Below, piece by piece: positions 23,424 through 37,303 of a DNA stretch of 64,000 nt. The notes below the pieces were generated by a model, which was not told the origin of the DNA, ran no database searches, and was given only the letters and a program-made list of their open reading frames with translations. A program made the translations under genes and the position numbers. The DNA comes from Hydractinia symbiolongicarpus (taxonomy: Eukaryota > Cnidaria > Hydrozoa > Anthoathecata > Hydractiniidae), in the NCBI RefSeq assembly GCF_029227915.1, contig NC_079877.1:7876001-7940000 (forward strand). Reading direction: 5' to 3'. Each line of letters starts with the position of its first letter. Within the stretch, counting starts at the first letter, position 1.

Positions 23424-23639
23424 ACTGTAGGACGAATCCTAGTCGTTAGTTCGCGCTGAAGAAATAGAGACAGTTTCACAAACTACATTTCATTGACTTT
23501 CTAACGGTGTCAATCCGTTTGAGTTGCAACGGTTGCGTCACATATTCGCACCAACATGTATTTAGTGATTTTCTTCCGACATTACTAAGTTGTATTGCTT
23601 TTAACAGTGAAACGAATGACTTAGGGAGTTAATTGAACT

Positions 23640-26600
23640 GATTCTGGACTGTGACCTTATAAATGTGAAAAATGAGCCAATTGTTCTCCAATGAATAACA
23701 TTCATCTTAATTTAACATGATTGCTGGAACTCAGCGATTACACTGGTCGCTGTGGTAGCGCTTTATTAAAAAATTAAGATAAATAAGTCATTTATTACTG
23801 TGGGACGAATCCTAGTCGTTACTTCGCGCTGAAGAAATAGAGTCAGTTTCAAAAACTAGATTTCATTGACTTTCTAACGGTGTCAATCCGTTTGAGTTAC
23901 AACGGTTGCGTCACATATTCGTACCAACATGTATTTAGTTATTTTCTTCCGATATTACTAAGTTTTATTGCTTTTAACAGTGAAACGATTGACTGTGGGA
24001 ATGAATTGAACTGATTCTGGACTGTGACCTTATTAATGTGATATATGAGGCAATTGGTCTCCAAGAAATAACATTCTTCTTAATTTGACATGATTGCTGG
24101 AATTCAGCGATTACATTAGGCTCTGTGGTAGCGCTTTATTTGAAAATTTAGATAAATAAGTCTTTTCTTACTGTGGGACCAATCCTGGCCGTTAGCACGC
24201 GCTGAACAAATAAGAACAGTTATAAAGACTATATTTCATTGACTTTCTGGCGATTTAATTCTGTTTGAGTTAAAACGGTTGCGTCACATATTCGTACCAA
24301 CAAGTATTTAGCGATAGTATTCGGATATTACTAGGTTGCATCCCTTTTAACAGTGAAACAATTGACTGTGGGACTTAATTGAACTGATTCTGGACTGTGA
24401 CCTTATAAATGTGATAAATGAGTTAATTGTTCTCCAAGGAATAACATTTTTCTTAATTTGACATGATTGCTGGAACTCAGCGATTACACTGGTCGCTGTG
24501 GTAGCGCTTTATTAAAAAATTAAGATAAATAAGTCATTTATTACTGTGGGACGAATCCTAGTCGTTACTTCGCGCTGAAGAAATAGAGTCAGTTTCAAAA
24601 ACTAGATTTCATTGACTTTCTAACGGTGTCAATCCGTTTGAGTTACAACGGTTGCGTCACATATTCGTACCAACATGTATTTAGTTATTTTCTTCCGACA
24701 CTACTAAGTTGTATTGCTTTTAACAGTGAAACGATTGACTGGGGGAGTTAATTGAACTGATTCTGGACTGTGACCTTATAAATGTGAAAAATGAGTTAAT
24801 TGTTCTCCAAGGAATAACATTTTTCTTAATTTGACATGATTGCTGGAACTCAGCGATTACACTGGGCGCTGTGGTAGCGCTTTATTAAAAAATTAAGATA
24901 AATAAGTCATTTTTTACTGTGGGACGAATCCTGGTGGTTAGTTCGCGCTGAAGAAATAGAGACAGTTTCAAAAACTACATTTTATTGACTTTCTAACGGT
25001 GTCAATCCGTTTGAGTTGCAACGGTTGCGTCACATATTCGCACCAACATGTATTTAGTGATTTTCTTCCGACATTACTAAGTTGTATTGCTTTTAACAGT
25101 GAAACGATTGACTGTGGGAATTAATTAAACTGATTCTGGACTGTGACCTTATAAATGTGATAAATGAGTTAATTGTTCTCCAAGGAATAACATTCTTCTT
25201 AATTTGACATGATTGCTGGAACTCAGCGATTACACTGGGCGCTGTGGTAGCGCTTTATTAAAAAATTAAGATAAATAAGTCATTTTTTACTGTGGGACGA
25301 ATCCTAGTCGTTAGTTTGCGCTGAAGAAATAGAGACAGTTTCAAAAACTACATTTCATTGACTTTCTAACGGTGTCAATCCGTTTGAGTTGCAACGGTTG
25401 CGTCAAATATTCGCACCAACATGTATTTAGTGATTTTCTTCCGACACTACTAAGTTGTATTGCTTTTAACAGTGAAACGATTGACTGTGGGAATGAATTA
25501 AACTGATTCTGGACTGTGACCTTATAAATGTGAAAAATGAGCCAATTGTTCTCCAATGAATAACATTCATCTTAATTTAACATGATTGCTGGAACTCAGC
25601 GATTACACTGGTCGCTGTGGTAGCGCTTTATTAAAAAATTAAGATAAATAAGTCATTTATTACTGTGGGACGAATCCTAGTCGTTACTTCGCGCTGAAGA
25701 AATAGAGTCAGTTTCAAAAACTAGATTTCATTGACTTTCTAACGGTGTCAATCCGTTTGAGTTACAACGGTTGCGTCACATATTCGTACCAACATGTATT
25801 TAGTTATTTTCTTCCGATATTACTAAGTTGTATTGCTTTTAACAGTGAAACGATTGACTGTGGGAATGAATTGAACTGATTCTGGACTGTGACCTTATTA
25901 ATGTAGTAAATGAGGCAATTGGTCTCCAAGAAATAACATTCTTCTTAATTTGACATGATTGCTGGAATTCAGCGATTACATTAGGCTCTGTGGTAGCGCT
26001 TTATTTGAAAATTTAGATAAATAAGTCTTTTCTTACTGTGGGACCAATCCTGGCCGTTAGCACGCGCTGAACAAATAAGAACAGTTATAAAGACTATATT
26101 TCATTGACTTTCTGGCGATTTAATTCTGTTTGAGTTAAAACGGTTGCGTCACATATTCGTACCAACAAGTATTTAGCGATAGTATTCGGATATTACTAGG
26201 TTGCATCCCTTTTAACAGTGAAACAATTGACTGTGGGACTTAATTGAACTGATTCTGGACTGTGACCTTATAAATGTGATAAATGAGTTAATTGTTCTCC
26301 AAGGAATAACATTTTTCTTAATTTGACATGATTGCTGGAACTCAGCGATTACACTGGGCGCTGTGGTAGAGCTTTATTAAAAAATTAAGATAAATAAGTC
26401 ATTTTTTACTGTGGGACGAATCCTGGTGGTTAGTTCGCGCTGAAGAAATAGAGACAGTTTCAAAAACTACATTTTATTGACTTTCTAACGGTGTCAATCC
26501 GTTTGAGTTGCAACGGTTGCGTCACATATTCGCACCAACATGTATTTAGTGATTTTCTTCCGACATTACTAAGTTGTATTGCTTTTAACAGTGAAACGAT

Positions 26601-26865
26601 TGACTGAGGGAGTTAATTAAACTGATTCTGGACTGTGACCTTATAAATGTGAAAAATGAGCCAATTGTTCTCCAAGGAATAACATTCTTCTTAATTTGAC
26701 ATGATTGCTGGAACTCAGCGATTACACTGGGCGCTGTGGTATCGCTTTATTAAAAAATTAAGATAAATAAGTCATTTATTACTGTGGGACGAATCCTAGT
26801 CGTTAGTTCGCGCTGAAGAAATAGAGACAGTTTCAAAAACTAGATTTCATTGACTTTCTAACGGT
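23640..26865 (+). repeat. HOR domain 6: 1865-bp and 1492-bp offsets
   Basis: Rare markers recur at an offset of 1865 bp (five monomers): CCAATGAATAAC with CATCTTAATTTAAC near 23690 and 25555, and GCGATTTAATTCTG with GAGTTAAAACGG at 24251 and 26116. Slightly further on, markers recur at 1492 bp (four monomers): CATTTTTCTTAATTTG with GGTGGTTAGTTCGC and TTTTATTGAC. The change of offset means one extra monomer lies in the left copy (around 24470-24780). All units are 373 bp. Confidence 0.75.
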
Positions 26866-27232
26866 GTCAATCCGTTTGAGTTACAACGGTTGCGTCACAT
26901 ATTCGTACCAACATGTATTTAGTTATTTTCTTCCGATATTACTAAGTTGTATTGCTTTTAACAGTGAAACGATTGACTGTAGGAATTAATTGAAGTGATT
27001 CTGGACTGTGACCTTATTAATGTGATAAATGAGGCAATTGGTCTCCAAGGAATAACATTCTTCTTAATTTGACATGATTGCTGGAATTCAGCGATTACAT
27101 TAGGCTCTGTGGTAGCGCTTTATTTGAAAATTTAGATAAATAAGTCTTTTCGTGGGACCAATCCTGGCGTTAGCACGCGCTGAACAAATAAGAACAGTTA
27201 TAAAGACTACATTTCATTGACTTTCTAGCGGT
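26866..27232 (+). repeat. 367-bp monomer with two small deletions
   Basis: Compared with its relatives this unit lacks five bases (TTACT) before GTGGGACC and one C in CTGGCCGTTAG, so it reads TCTTTTCGTGGGACC and CTGGCGTTAG. The rest is ordinary. I saw no other unit with this pair of deletions, so it seems not to have been amplified within the window. Confidence 0.8.
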
Positions 27233-27978
27233 TTAAATCCGTTTGAGTTGCAACGGTTGCGTCACATATTCGTACCAACATGTATTTAGCGATAGTATTC
27301 GGATATTACTAGGTTGCATCGCTTTTAACAGTGAAACAATTGACTGTGGGACTTAATTGAACTGATTTTAAACTTTGTCCTTATAAATGGGATAAATGAG
27401 CCAGTTTGACTAGAAGAAATAACATTCTTCATAATTTGTCATGATTGCTGGATATCAGCGATTACACTGGGCGCTGTGGTAGCGCTTTAGTTAAAAATTA
27501 AGATAATTAAGTAATTTTTTACTGTGGGACGAATCCTGGTCGTTAGTTCGCGCTGAAGAAATAGAGACAGTTTCAAAAACTACATTTCATTGACTTTCTA
27601 ACGGTGTCAATCCGTTTGAGTTACAACGGTTGCGTCACATATTCGTACCAACATGTATTTAGCGATAGCATTCGGATATTACTAAGTTGCATTGCTTTTA
27701 ACAGTGAAACGATTGACTGTGGGAATTAATTAAACTGATTCTGGACTGTGACCTTAAAAATGTGATAAATGAGTTAATTGTTCTCCTGAGAATAACATTC
27801 TTCTTTATTTGACATGATTGCTGGAACTCAGCGACTACACTGGGCGCTGTGGTAACGCTTTATTAAAAAATCAATATAAATAAGTCATTTTTTACTGTGG
27901 GACGTATCCTAGCCCTTAGTTTGCGCTGAACAAATAGAGACAGTTTCAAAAACTACATTTCATTGAATATCTAACGGT

Positions 27979-30900
27979 GTCAATCCGTTTGAGTTGCAAC
28001 GGTTGCGTCACATATTCGCACCAACATGTATTTAGTGATTTTCTTCCGACATTACTAAGTTGTATTGCTTTTAACAGTGAAATGATTGACTGTGGGAATT
28101 AATTAAACTGATTCTGGACTGTGACCTTATAAATGTGAAAAATGAGCCAATTGGTCTCCAAGGAATAACATTCTTCTTAATTTGACATGATTGCCAGAAC
28201 TCAGCGATTACACTGCGTGCTGTGGTAGCGCTTCATTTAAAAATTTAAGTAAATAAGTCATTTTTTACTGTGGGAAAAATCATAGCCGTTTTCGCGCGCT
28301 GAAGAAATAGCGACAGTTTCAAAAGCTACATTTCATTGACTTTCTTACGGTACCAATCCGTTTGAGTTCCAACGGTTGCGTCACATATTCGTCCCCACAT
28401 GTATTTAGCGATAGTATTCGGATATTACTAGGTTGAATCGCTTTTAGCAGTGAAACGTTTGACTGTGGGACTTAACTGAACTGATTTTGGACTTTGACCT
28501 TTTAAATGTGATAAATGAGCCAGTTTGACTACAGGAAATAACATTCTTCTTACTTTGACATGATTGCTGGAACTCAGCGATTACACTGTGCGCTGTGGTA
28601 GCGCTTTAGTTAAAAATTAAGATAAATAAGTTATTTTTTGCAGTGATACAAATCCTAGCCGTTATCACGCGCTGAAGAAATAGAGACAGTTTCAAAAACT
28701 ACATTTCATTGACTTTCTAACGGTGTCAATCCGTTTGAGTTACAACGGTTGCGTCACATATTCGTACCAACATGTATTTAGCGATAGTATTCGGATATTA
28801 CTAAGTTGCATTGCTTTTAACAGTGAAACGATTGACTGTGGGAATTAATTAAACAGATTCTGGACTGTGACCTTAAAAATGTGATAAATGAGTTAATTGT
28901 TCTCCTGGGAATAACATTCTTCTTAATTTGACATGATTGCTTGAACTCAGCGATTACACTGGGCGCTGTGGTAGCGCTTTATTGAAAAATTAATATAAAT
29001 AAGTCATTTTTTACTGTGGGACGTATCCTAGTCGTTAGTTCGCGCTGAACAAATAGAGACAGTTTCAAAAACTACATTTCATTGAATATCTAACGGTGTC
29101 AATCCGTTTGAGTTGCAACGGTTGCGTCACATATTCGCACCAATGTGTATTTAGTGATTTTCTTCCGACATTACTAAGTTGTATTGCTGTTAACAGTGAA
29201 ATGATTGACGGTGGGAATTAATTAAACTGATTCTGGACTGTGACCTTATAAATGTGATAAATGAGTTAATTGTTCTCCAAGGAATAACATTCTTCTTGAT
29301 TTGACATGATTCCTGGAACTCAGCGATTACACTGGGCTCTGTGGTAGCGCTTTATTAAAAAATTAAGATAAATAAGTCATTTTTTACTGCGGGACGAATC
29401 CTAGTCGTTAGTTCGCGCTGAAGAAATAGAGACAGTTTCAAAAACTACATTTCATTGACATTCTAACGGTGTCAATCCGTTTGAGTTGCAACGGTTGCGT
29501 CACATATTCGCACCAACATGTATTTAGTGATTTTCTTCCGACATTACTAAGTTGTATTGCTTTTAACAGTGAAATGATTGACTGTGGGAATTAATTAAAC
29601 TGATTCTGGACTGTGACCTTATAAATGTGAAAAATGAGCCAATTGGTCTCCAAGGAATAACATTCTTCTTAATTTGACATGATTGCCAGAACTCAGCGAT
29701 TACACTGCGTGCTGTGGTAGCGCTTCATTTAAAAATTTAAGTAAATAAGTCATTTTTTACTGTGGGAAAAATCATAGCCGTTTTCGCGCGCTGAAGAAAT
29801 AGCGACAGTTTCAAAAACTACATTTCATTGACTTTCTTACGGTACCAATCCGTTTGAGTTCCAACGGTTGCGTCACATATTCGTCCCCACATGTATTTAG
29901 CGATAGTATTCGGATATTACTAGGTTGAATCGCTTTTAGCAGTGAAACGTTTGACTGTGGGACTTAACTGAACTGATTTTGGACTTTGACCTTTTAAATG
30001 TGATAAATGAGCCAGTTTGACTACAGGAAATAACATTCTTCTTACTTTGACATGATTGCTGGAACTCAGCGATTACACTGTGCGCTGTGGTAGCGCTTTA
30101 GTTAAAAATTAAGATAAATAAGTTATTTTTTGCAGTGATACAAATCCTAGCCGTTATCACGCGCTGAAGAAATAGAGACAGTTTCAAAAACTACATTTCA
30201 TTGACTTTCTAACGGTGTCAATCCGTTTGAGTTACAACGGTTGCGTCACATATTCGTCCCAACATGTATTTAGCGATAGTATTCGGATATTACTAAGTTG
30301 CATTGCTTTTAACAGTGAAACGATTGACTGTGGGAATTAATTAAAAAGATTCTGGACTGTGACCTTAAAAATGTGATAAATGAGTTAATTGTTCTCCTGG
30401 GAATAACATTCTTCTTAATTTGACATGATTGCTTGAACTCAGCGATTACACTGGGCGCTGTGGTAGCGCTTTATTGAAAAATTAATATAAATAAGTCATT
30501 TTTTACTGTGGGACGTATCCTAGTCGTTAGTTCGCGCTGAACAAATAGAGACAGTTTCAAAAACTACATTTCATTGAATATCTAACGGTGTCAATCCGTT
30601 TGAGTTGCAACGGTTGCGTCACATATTCGCACCAATGTGTATTTAGTGATTTTCTTCCGACATTACTAAGTTGTATTGCTGTTAACAGTGAAATGATTGA
30701 CTGTGGGAATTAATTAAACTGATTCTGGACTGTGACCTTATAAATGTGATAAATGAGTTAATTGTTCTCCAAGGAATAACATTCTTCTTGATTTGACATG
30801 ATTCCTGGAACTCAGCGATTACACTGGGCTCTGTGGTAGCGCTTTATTAAAAAATTAAGATAAATAAGTCATTTTTTACTGCGGGACGAATCCTAGTCGT

Positions 30901-31708
30901 TAGTTCGCGCTGAAGAAATAGAGACAGTTTTAAAAACTACATTTCATTGACATTCTAACGGTGTCAATCCGTTTGAGTTGCAACGGTTGCGTCACATATT
31001 CGCACCAACATGTATTTAGTGATTTTCTTCCGACATTACTAAGTTGTATAGCTTTTAACAGTGAAACGATTGACAGTGGGAATTTCTTAAACTGATTCTG
31101 GACTGTGACCTTATAAATGTGATAAATGAGCCAATTGGTCTCCAAGGAATAACATTCTTCTTAATTTGACATGATTGCCAGAACTCAGCGATTACACTGC
31201 GCGCTCTGGTAGCACTTCATTTAAAAACTTAAGTAAATAAGTCATTTTTTACTGTGGGAAAAATCATAGCCGTTTTCGCGCGCTGAAGAAATAGCGACAT
31301 TTTCAAAAACTACATTTCATTGACTTTCTTACGGTATCAATCCGTTTGAGTTCCAACGGTTGCGTCACATATTCGTCCCCACATGTATTTAGCGATAGTA
31401 TTCGGATATTACTAGGTTGAATCGCTTTTAGCAGTGAAACGTGTGACTGTGGGACTTAACTGAACTGATTTTGGACTTTGACCTTATAAATGTGATAAAT
31501 GAGCCAGTTTGACTACAGGAAATAACATTCTTCTTACTTTGACATGATTGCTGGAACTCAGCGATTACACTGGGCGCTGTGGTAGCGCTTTAGTTAAAAA
31601 TTGAAATAAATAAGTTATTTTTTGCAGTGATACAAATCCTAGCCGTTATCGCGCGCTGAAGAAATAGAGACAGTTTCAAAAACTACATTTCATTGACTTT
31701 CTAACGGT
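27979..31708 (+). repeat. HOR domain 7: 1492-bp tetramer (2.5 copies)
   Basis: Copies begin at 27979, 29471 and 30963, each four monomers of 373 bp; the third is cut short after two monomers. The second monomer of each (28352, 29844, 31336) is distinctive: GTACCAATCCG or GTATCAATCCG, GAGTTCCAACGG, TTCGTCCCCACATG. The first two copies differ at few sites (GACGGTGGG/GACTGTGGG, AAACAGATTC/AAAAAGATTC, CGTACC/CGTCCC); the third is more divergent (TTGTATAGC, GGGAATTTCTT). Confidence 0.9.
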
Positions 31709-32081
31709 GTCAATCCGTTTGAGTTACAACGGTTGCGTCACATATTCGTACCAACATGTATTTAGCGATAGTATTCGGATATTACTAAGTTGTATTTCTT
31801 TTAACAGTGAAACGATTGACTGTGGGAATTAATTAAACTGATTCTGGACTGTGACCTTATAAATGTGATAAATGAGCCAATTGTTCTCCAAGGAATAAAA
31901 TTCTTCTTAAATTGACATGATTGCTGGAACTCAGCGATTACACTTGGCTCTGTGGTAGCGCTTTATTTAAAAATTAAGATAAATAAGTCATTTTTTACTG
32001 TGGGACGAATCCTAGTCGTTAGTTTGCGCTGAAGAAATAGAGACAGTTTCAAAAACTACATTTCATTGACATTCTAACGGT

Positions 32082-35000
32082 GTCAATCCATTTGAGTTGC
32101 AACGGTTGCGTCACATATTCGCACCAACATGTATTTAGTGATTTTCTTCCGACATTACTAAGTTGTATTGCTTTTAACAGTGAAACGATTGACAGTGGGA
32201 ATTAATTAAACTGATTCTGGACTGTGACCTTATAAATGTGATAAATGAGGCAATTGGTCTCCAAGGAATAACATTCTTCTTAATTTGACATGATTGCTGG
32301 AATTCAGCGATTACATTAGGCTCTGTGGTAGCGCTTTGTTAAAAAATTAAGATAAATAAGTCATTTTTTACTGTGGGACCAATCCTAGCCGTTAGTTCGC
32401 GCTGAAGAAATAGAGACAGTTTCAAAAACTAAATTTCATTGACTTTCTAACGATGTCAATCCGTTTGAGTTACAACGGTTACGTCACATATTCGTACCAA
32501 CATGTATTTAGTTATTTTCTTCCGATATTACTAAGTTGTATTGCTTTTAACAGTGAAACGATTGACTGTGGGAATTAATTGAACTGATTCTGGACTTTGA
32601 CCTTATTAATGTGATAAATGAGGCAATTGGTCTCCAAGGAATAACATTCTTCTTAATTTGACATGATTGCTGGAATTCAGCGATTACATTAGGCTCTGTG
32701 GTAGTGCTTTATTTGAAAATTTAGATAAATAAGTCTTTTCTTACTGTGGGACCAATCCTGGCCGTTAGCACGCGCTGAACAAATAAGAACAGTTATAAAG
32801 ACTACATTTCATTCAGTTTCTAGCGGTTTAAATCCGTTTGAGTTACAACGGTTGCGTCACATATTCGTACCAACATGTATTTAGCGATAGTATTCGGATA
32901 TTACTAGGTTGCATCGCTTTTAACAGTGAAACAATTGACTGTGGGACTTAATTGAACTGATTTTGGACTTTGTCCTTATAAATGGGATAAATGAGCCAGT
33001 TTGACTACAAGAAGTAACATTCTTCATAATTTGACATGATTGCTGGAAATCAGCGATTACACTAGGCGCTGTGGTAACGCTTTATTAAAAAATTAAGATA
33101 AATAAGTAATTTTTTACTGTGGGACGAATCCTGGTCGTTAGTTCTTGTTGAAGAAATAGAGACAGTTTCAAAAACTACATTTCATTGACATTCTAACGGT
33201 GTCAATCCGTTTGAGTTGCAACGGTTGCGTCACATATTCGCACCAACTTATATTTAGTGACTTTCTTCCGACATTACTAAGTTGTATTGCTTTTAACAGT
33301 GAAACGTTTGACTGTGGGAATTAATTAAACTGATTCTGGACTGTGACCTTATAAATGTGATAAATGAGCCAATTGTTCTCCAAGGAATAACATTCTTCTT
33401 AATTTGACATGATTGCTGGAACTCAGCGATTACACTGGGCGCTCTGGTAGCGCTTTATTAAAAAATTAAGATAAATAAGTCATTTTTTACTGTGGGACGA
33501 ATCCTAGTCGTTAGTTTGCGCTGAAGAAATAGAGACAGTTTCAAAAACTACATTTCATTGACATTCTAACGGTGTCAATCCATTTGAGTTGCAACGGTTG
33601 CGTCACATATTCGCACCAACATGTATTTAGTGATTTTCTTCCGACATTACTAAGTTGTATTGCTTTTAACAGTGAAACGATTGACAGTGGGAATTAATTA
33701 AACTGATTCTGGACTGTGACCTTATAAATGTGATAAATGAGGCAATTGGTCTCCAAGGAATAACATTCTTCTTAATTTGACATGATTGCTGGAATTCAGC
33801 GATTACATTAGGCTCTGTGGTAGCGCTTTGTTAAAAAATTAAGATAAATAAGTCATTTTTTACTGTGGGACCAATCCTAGCCGTTAGTTCGCGCTGAAGA
33901 AATAGAGACAGTTTCAAAAACTAAATTTCATTGACTTTCTAACGATGTCAATCCGTTTGAGTTACAACGGTTACGTCACATATTCGTACCAACATGTATT
34001 TAGTTATTTTCTTCCGATATTACTAAGTTGTATTGCTTTTAACAGTGAAACGATTGACTGTGGGAATTAATTGAACTGATTCTGGACTTTGACCTTATTA
34101 ATGTGATAAATGAGGCAATTGGTCTCCAAGGAATAACATTCTTCTTAATTTGACATGATTGCTGGAATTCAGCGATTACATTAGGCTCTGTGGTAGTGCT
34201 TTATTTGAAAATTTAGATAAATAAGTCTTTTCTTACTGTGGGACCAATCCTGGCCGTTAGCACGCGCTGAACAAATAAGAACAGTTATAAAGACTACATT
34301 TCATTCAGTTTCTAGCGGTTTAAATCCGTTTGAGTTACAACGGTTGCGTCACATATTCGTACCAACATGTATTTAGCGATAGTATTCGGATATTACTAGG
34401 TTGCATCGCTTTTAACAGTGAAACAATTGACTGTGGGACTTAATTGAACTGATTTTGGACTTTGTCCTTATAAATGGGATAAATGAGCCAGTTTGACTAC
34501 AAGAAGTAACATTCTTCATAATTTGACATGATTGCTGGAAATCAGCGATTACACTAGGCGCTGTGGTAACGCTTTATTAAAAAATTAAGATAAATAAGTA
34601 ATTTTTTACTGTGGGACGAATCCTGGTCGTTAGTTCTTGTTGAAGAAATAGAGACAGTTTCAAAAACTACATTTCATTGACATTCTAACGGTGTCAATCC
34701 GTTTGAGTTGCAACGGTTGCGTCACATATTCGCACCAACTTATATTTAGTGACTTTCTTCCGACATTACTAAGTTGTATTGCTTTTAACAGTGAAACGTT
34801 TGACTGTGGGAATTAATTAAACTGATTCTGGACTGTGACTTTATAAATGTGATAAATGAGCCAATTGTTCTCCAAGGAATAACATTCTTCTTAATTTGAC
34901 ATGATTGCTGGAACTCAGCGATTACACTGGGCGCTCTGGTAGCGCTTTATTAAAAAATTAAGATAAATAAGTCATTTTTTACTGTGGGACGAATCCTAGT

Positions 35001-35438
35001 CGTTAGTTTGCGCTGAAGAAATAGAGACAGTTTCAAAAACTACATTTCATTGACATTCTAACGGTGTCAATCCATTTGAGTTGCAACGGTTGCGTCACAT
35101 ATTCGCACCAACATGTATTTAGTGATTTTCTTCCGACATTACTAAGTTGTATTGCTTTTAACAGTGAAACGATTGACAGTGGGAATTAATTAAACTGATT
35201 CTGGACTGTGACCTTATAAATGTGATAAATGAGGCAATTGGTCTCCAAGGAATAACATTCTTCTTAATTTGACATGATTGCTGGAATTCAGCGATTACAT
35301 TAGGCTCTGTGGTAGCGCTTTGTTAAAAAATTAAGATAAATAAGCCATTTTTTACTGTCGGACCAATCCTAGCCGTTAGTTCGCGCTGAAGGAAAAGAGA
35401 CAGTTTCAAAAACTACATTTCATTGATTTTCTAACGGT
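32082..35438 (+). repeat. HOR domain 8: near-identical 1492-bp tetramer (2.25 copies)
   Basis: Copies begin at 32082 and 33574, with a further first monomer at 35066. Markers recur exactly 1492 bp apart: GTCAATCCATTTGAG, ACGATGTCAATCC with GGTTACGTCAC, CATTCAGTTTCTAGCGG, TTAGTTCTTGTTGAAG. Between the two complete copies I noticed one clear substitution (GTGACCTT at about 33335 versus GTGACTTT at about 34827). This makes it one of the youngest duplications in the window, or an assembly duplication. Confidence 0.9.
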
Positions 35439-37303
35439 GTCAATCCGTTTGAGTTGCAACGGTTGCGTCACATATTCGCACCAACTTATATTTAGTGACT
35501 TTCTTCCGACATTACTAAGTTGTATTGCTTTTAACAGTGAAACGAATGATTGTGGGAATTAATTAAACTGATTCTGGACTTTGACCTTATAAATGTGATA
35601 AATGAGCCAATTGTTCTCCAAGGAATAACATTCTTCTTAATTTGACATGATTGCTGGAACTCAGCGATTACACTGGGCGCTTTGGTAGCGCTTTATTAAA
35701 AAATTAAGATAAATAAGTCATTTTTTACTGTGGGACGAATCCTAGTCGTTAGTTCGCGCTGAAGAAATAGAGACAGTTTCAAAAACTACATTTCATTGAC
35801 ATTCTAACGGTGTCAATCCGTTTGAGTTGCAACGGTTGCGTCACATATTCGCACCAACATGTATTTAGTGATTTTCTTCCGACATTACTAAGTTGTATTG
35901 CTTTTAACAGTGAAACGATTGACAGTGGGAATTAATTAAACTGATTCTGGACTGTGACCTAATAAATGTGATAAATAAGCCAATTGGTCTCCAAGGAATA
36001 ACATTCTTCTTAATTTGACATGATTGCTGGAATTCAGCGATTACATTAGGCTCTGTGGTAGCGCTTTGTTAAAAAATTAAGATAAATAAGCCATTTTTTA
36101 CTGTCGGACCAATCCTAGCCGTTAGTTCGCGCTGAAGGAAAAGAGACAGTTTCAAAAACTACATTTCATTGATTTTCTAACGGTGTCAATTCGTTTGAGT
36201 TGCAACGGTTGCGTCACATATTCGCACCAACTTATATTTAGTGACTTTCTTCCGACATTACTAAGTTGTATTGCTTTTAACAGTGAAACGAATGATTGTG
36301 GGAATTAATTAAACTGATTCTGGACTATGACCTTATAAATGTGATAAATGAGCCAATTGTTCTCCAAGGAATAACATTCTTCTTAATTTGACATGATTGC
36401 GGGAACTCAGCGATTACACTGGGCGCTTTGGTAGCGCTTTATTAAAAAATAAAGATAAATAAGTCATTTTTTACTGCGGGACGAATCCTAGTCGTTAGTT
36501 CGCGCTGAAGAAATAGAGACAGTTTCAAAAACTACATTTCATTGACATTCTAACGGTGTCAATCCGTTTGAGTTGCAACGGTTGCGTCACATATTCGCAC
36601 CAACATGTATTTAGTGATTTTCTTCCGACATTACTAAGTTGTATTGCTTTTAACAGTGAAACGATTGACAGTGGGAATTAATTAAACTGATTCTGGACTG
36701 TGACCTTATAAATGTGATAAATGAGCCAATTAGTCTCCAAGGAATAACATTCTTCTTAATTTGACACGATTGCTGGAATTCAGCGATTACATTAGGCTCT
36801 GTGGTAGCGCTTTGTTAAAAAATTAAGATAAATAAGCCATTTTTTACTGTCGGACCAATCCTAGCCGTTAGTTCGCGCTGAAGGAAAAGAGACAGTTTCA
36901 AAAACTACATTTCATTGATTTTCCAACGGTGTCAATCCGTTTCAGTTGCAACGGTTGCGTCACATATTCGCACCAACTTATATTTAGTGACTTTCTTCCG
37001 ACATTACTAAGTTGTATTGCTTTTAACAGTGAAACGTTTGACTGTGGGAATTAATTAAACTGATTCTGCACTGTGACCTTATAAATGTGATAAATGAGCC
37101 AATTGTTCTCCAAGGAATAACATTCTTCTTAATTTGACATGATTGCTGGAACTCAGCGATTACACTGGGCGCTCTGGTAGCGCTTTATTAAAAAATTAAG
37201 ATAAATAAGTCATTTTTTACTGTGGGACGAATCCTAGTCGTTAGTTCGCGCTGAAGAAAGAGCGACAGTTTCAAAAACTACATTTCATTGACATTCTAAC
37301 GGT
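35066..37303 (+). repeat. HOR domain 9: 746-bp dimer, three copies
   Basis: Two monomer types alternate. X (35066, 35812, 36558) has GTGATTTTCTTCC and GATTGACAGTGGG. Y (35439, 36185, 36931) has CAACTTATATTTAGTGAC, preceded by TAAGCCATTTTTTACTGTCGG and GAAGGAAAAGAGAC. The same X-Y alternation returns at 44390-45881 and 46255-47746. Small differences separate the copies (for example GAATGATTGTGG versus GTTTGACTGTGG in Y). Confidence 0.88.

Larger units (their letters stand above)
23136..23508 (+). repeat. Reference full-length monomer (373 bp)
   Basis: A typical unit used here to give internal positions. The AACGG/CCGTT/AACGG triad spans -6 to +24. Core TTTTAACAGTG follows near +95. A region rich in TGATTCTGGACTGTGACC and TATAAATG lies at about +130 to +157. 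A nearly invariant block, TTGACATGATTGCTGG onward, lies at +204 to +255 and holds two dyads. The A6...T6 segment is at +260 to +288, followed by GACGAATCC and TTCGCGCTGAAG, then CATTTCATTGACTTTCTAACGG to the next unit. Stop codons interrupt every frame. Confidence 0.85.
22390..23639 (+). repeat. Satellite stretch of related full-length monomers
   Basis: Full-length units start at 22390, 22763, 23136 and 23509. Three of these (22390, 23136, 23509) share GAGTTGCAACGG and TTCGCACC; the first two of them also share GTCAAATATTCGC and GACTGGGGGAG. 22390 is the intact relative of the truncated units (same left part, with the middle present). No regular HOR is visible over this short interval. Confidence 0.75.

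Noticed and set aside
25341-25556. 71-codon open frame on the minus strand
   Set aside because: It starts at the same monomer phase as the frame at 30930-31145 and reads antisense satellite across a monomer junction. Its similarity to that second frame simply reflects the repeat.
30930-31145. 71-codon open frame on the minus strand, similar to the one at 25341-25556
   Set aside because: The pair could be mistaken for a small gene family, but both are the same monomer segment; stop codons close the frame in nearly all other monomers.
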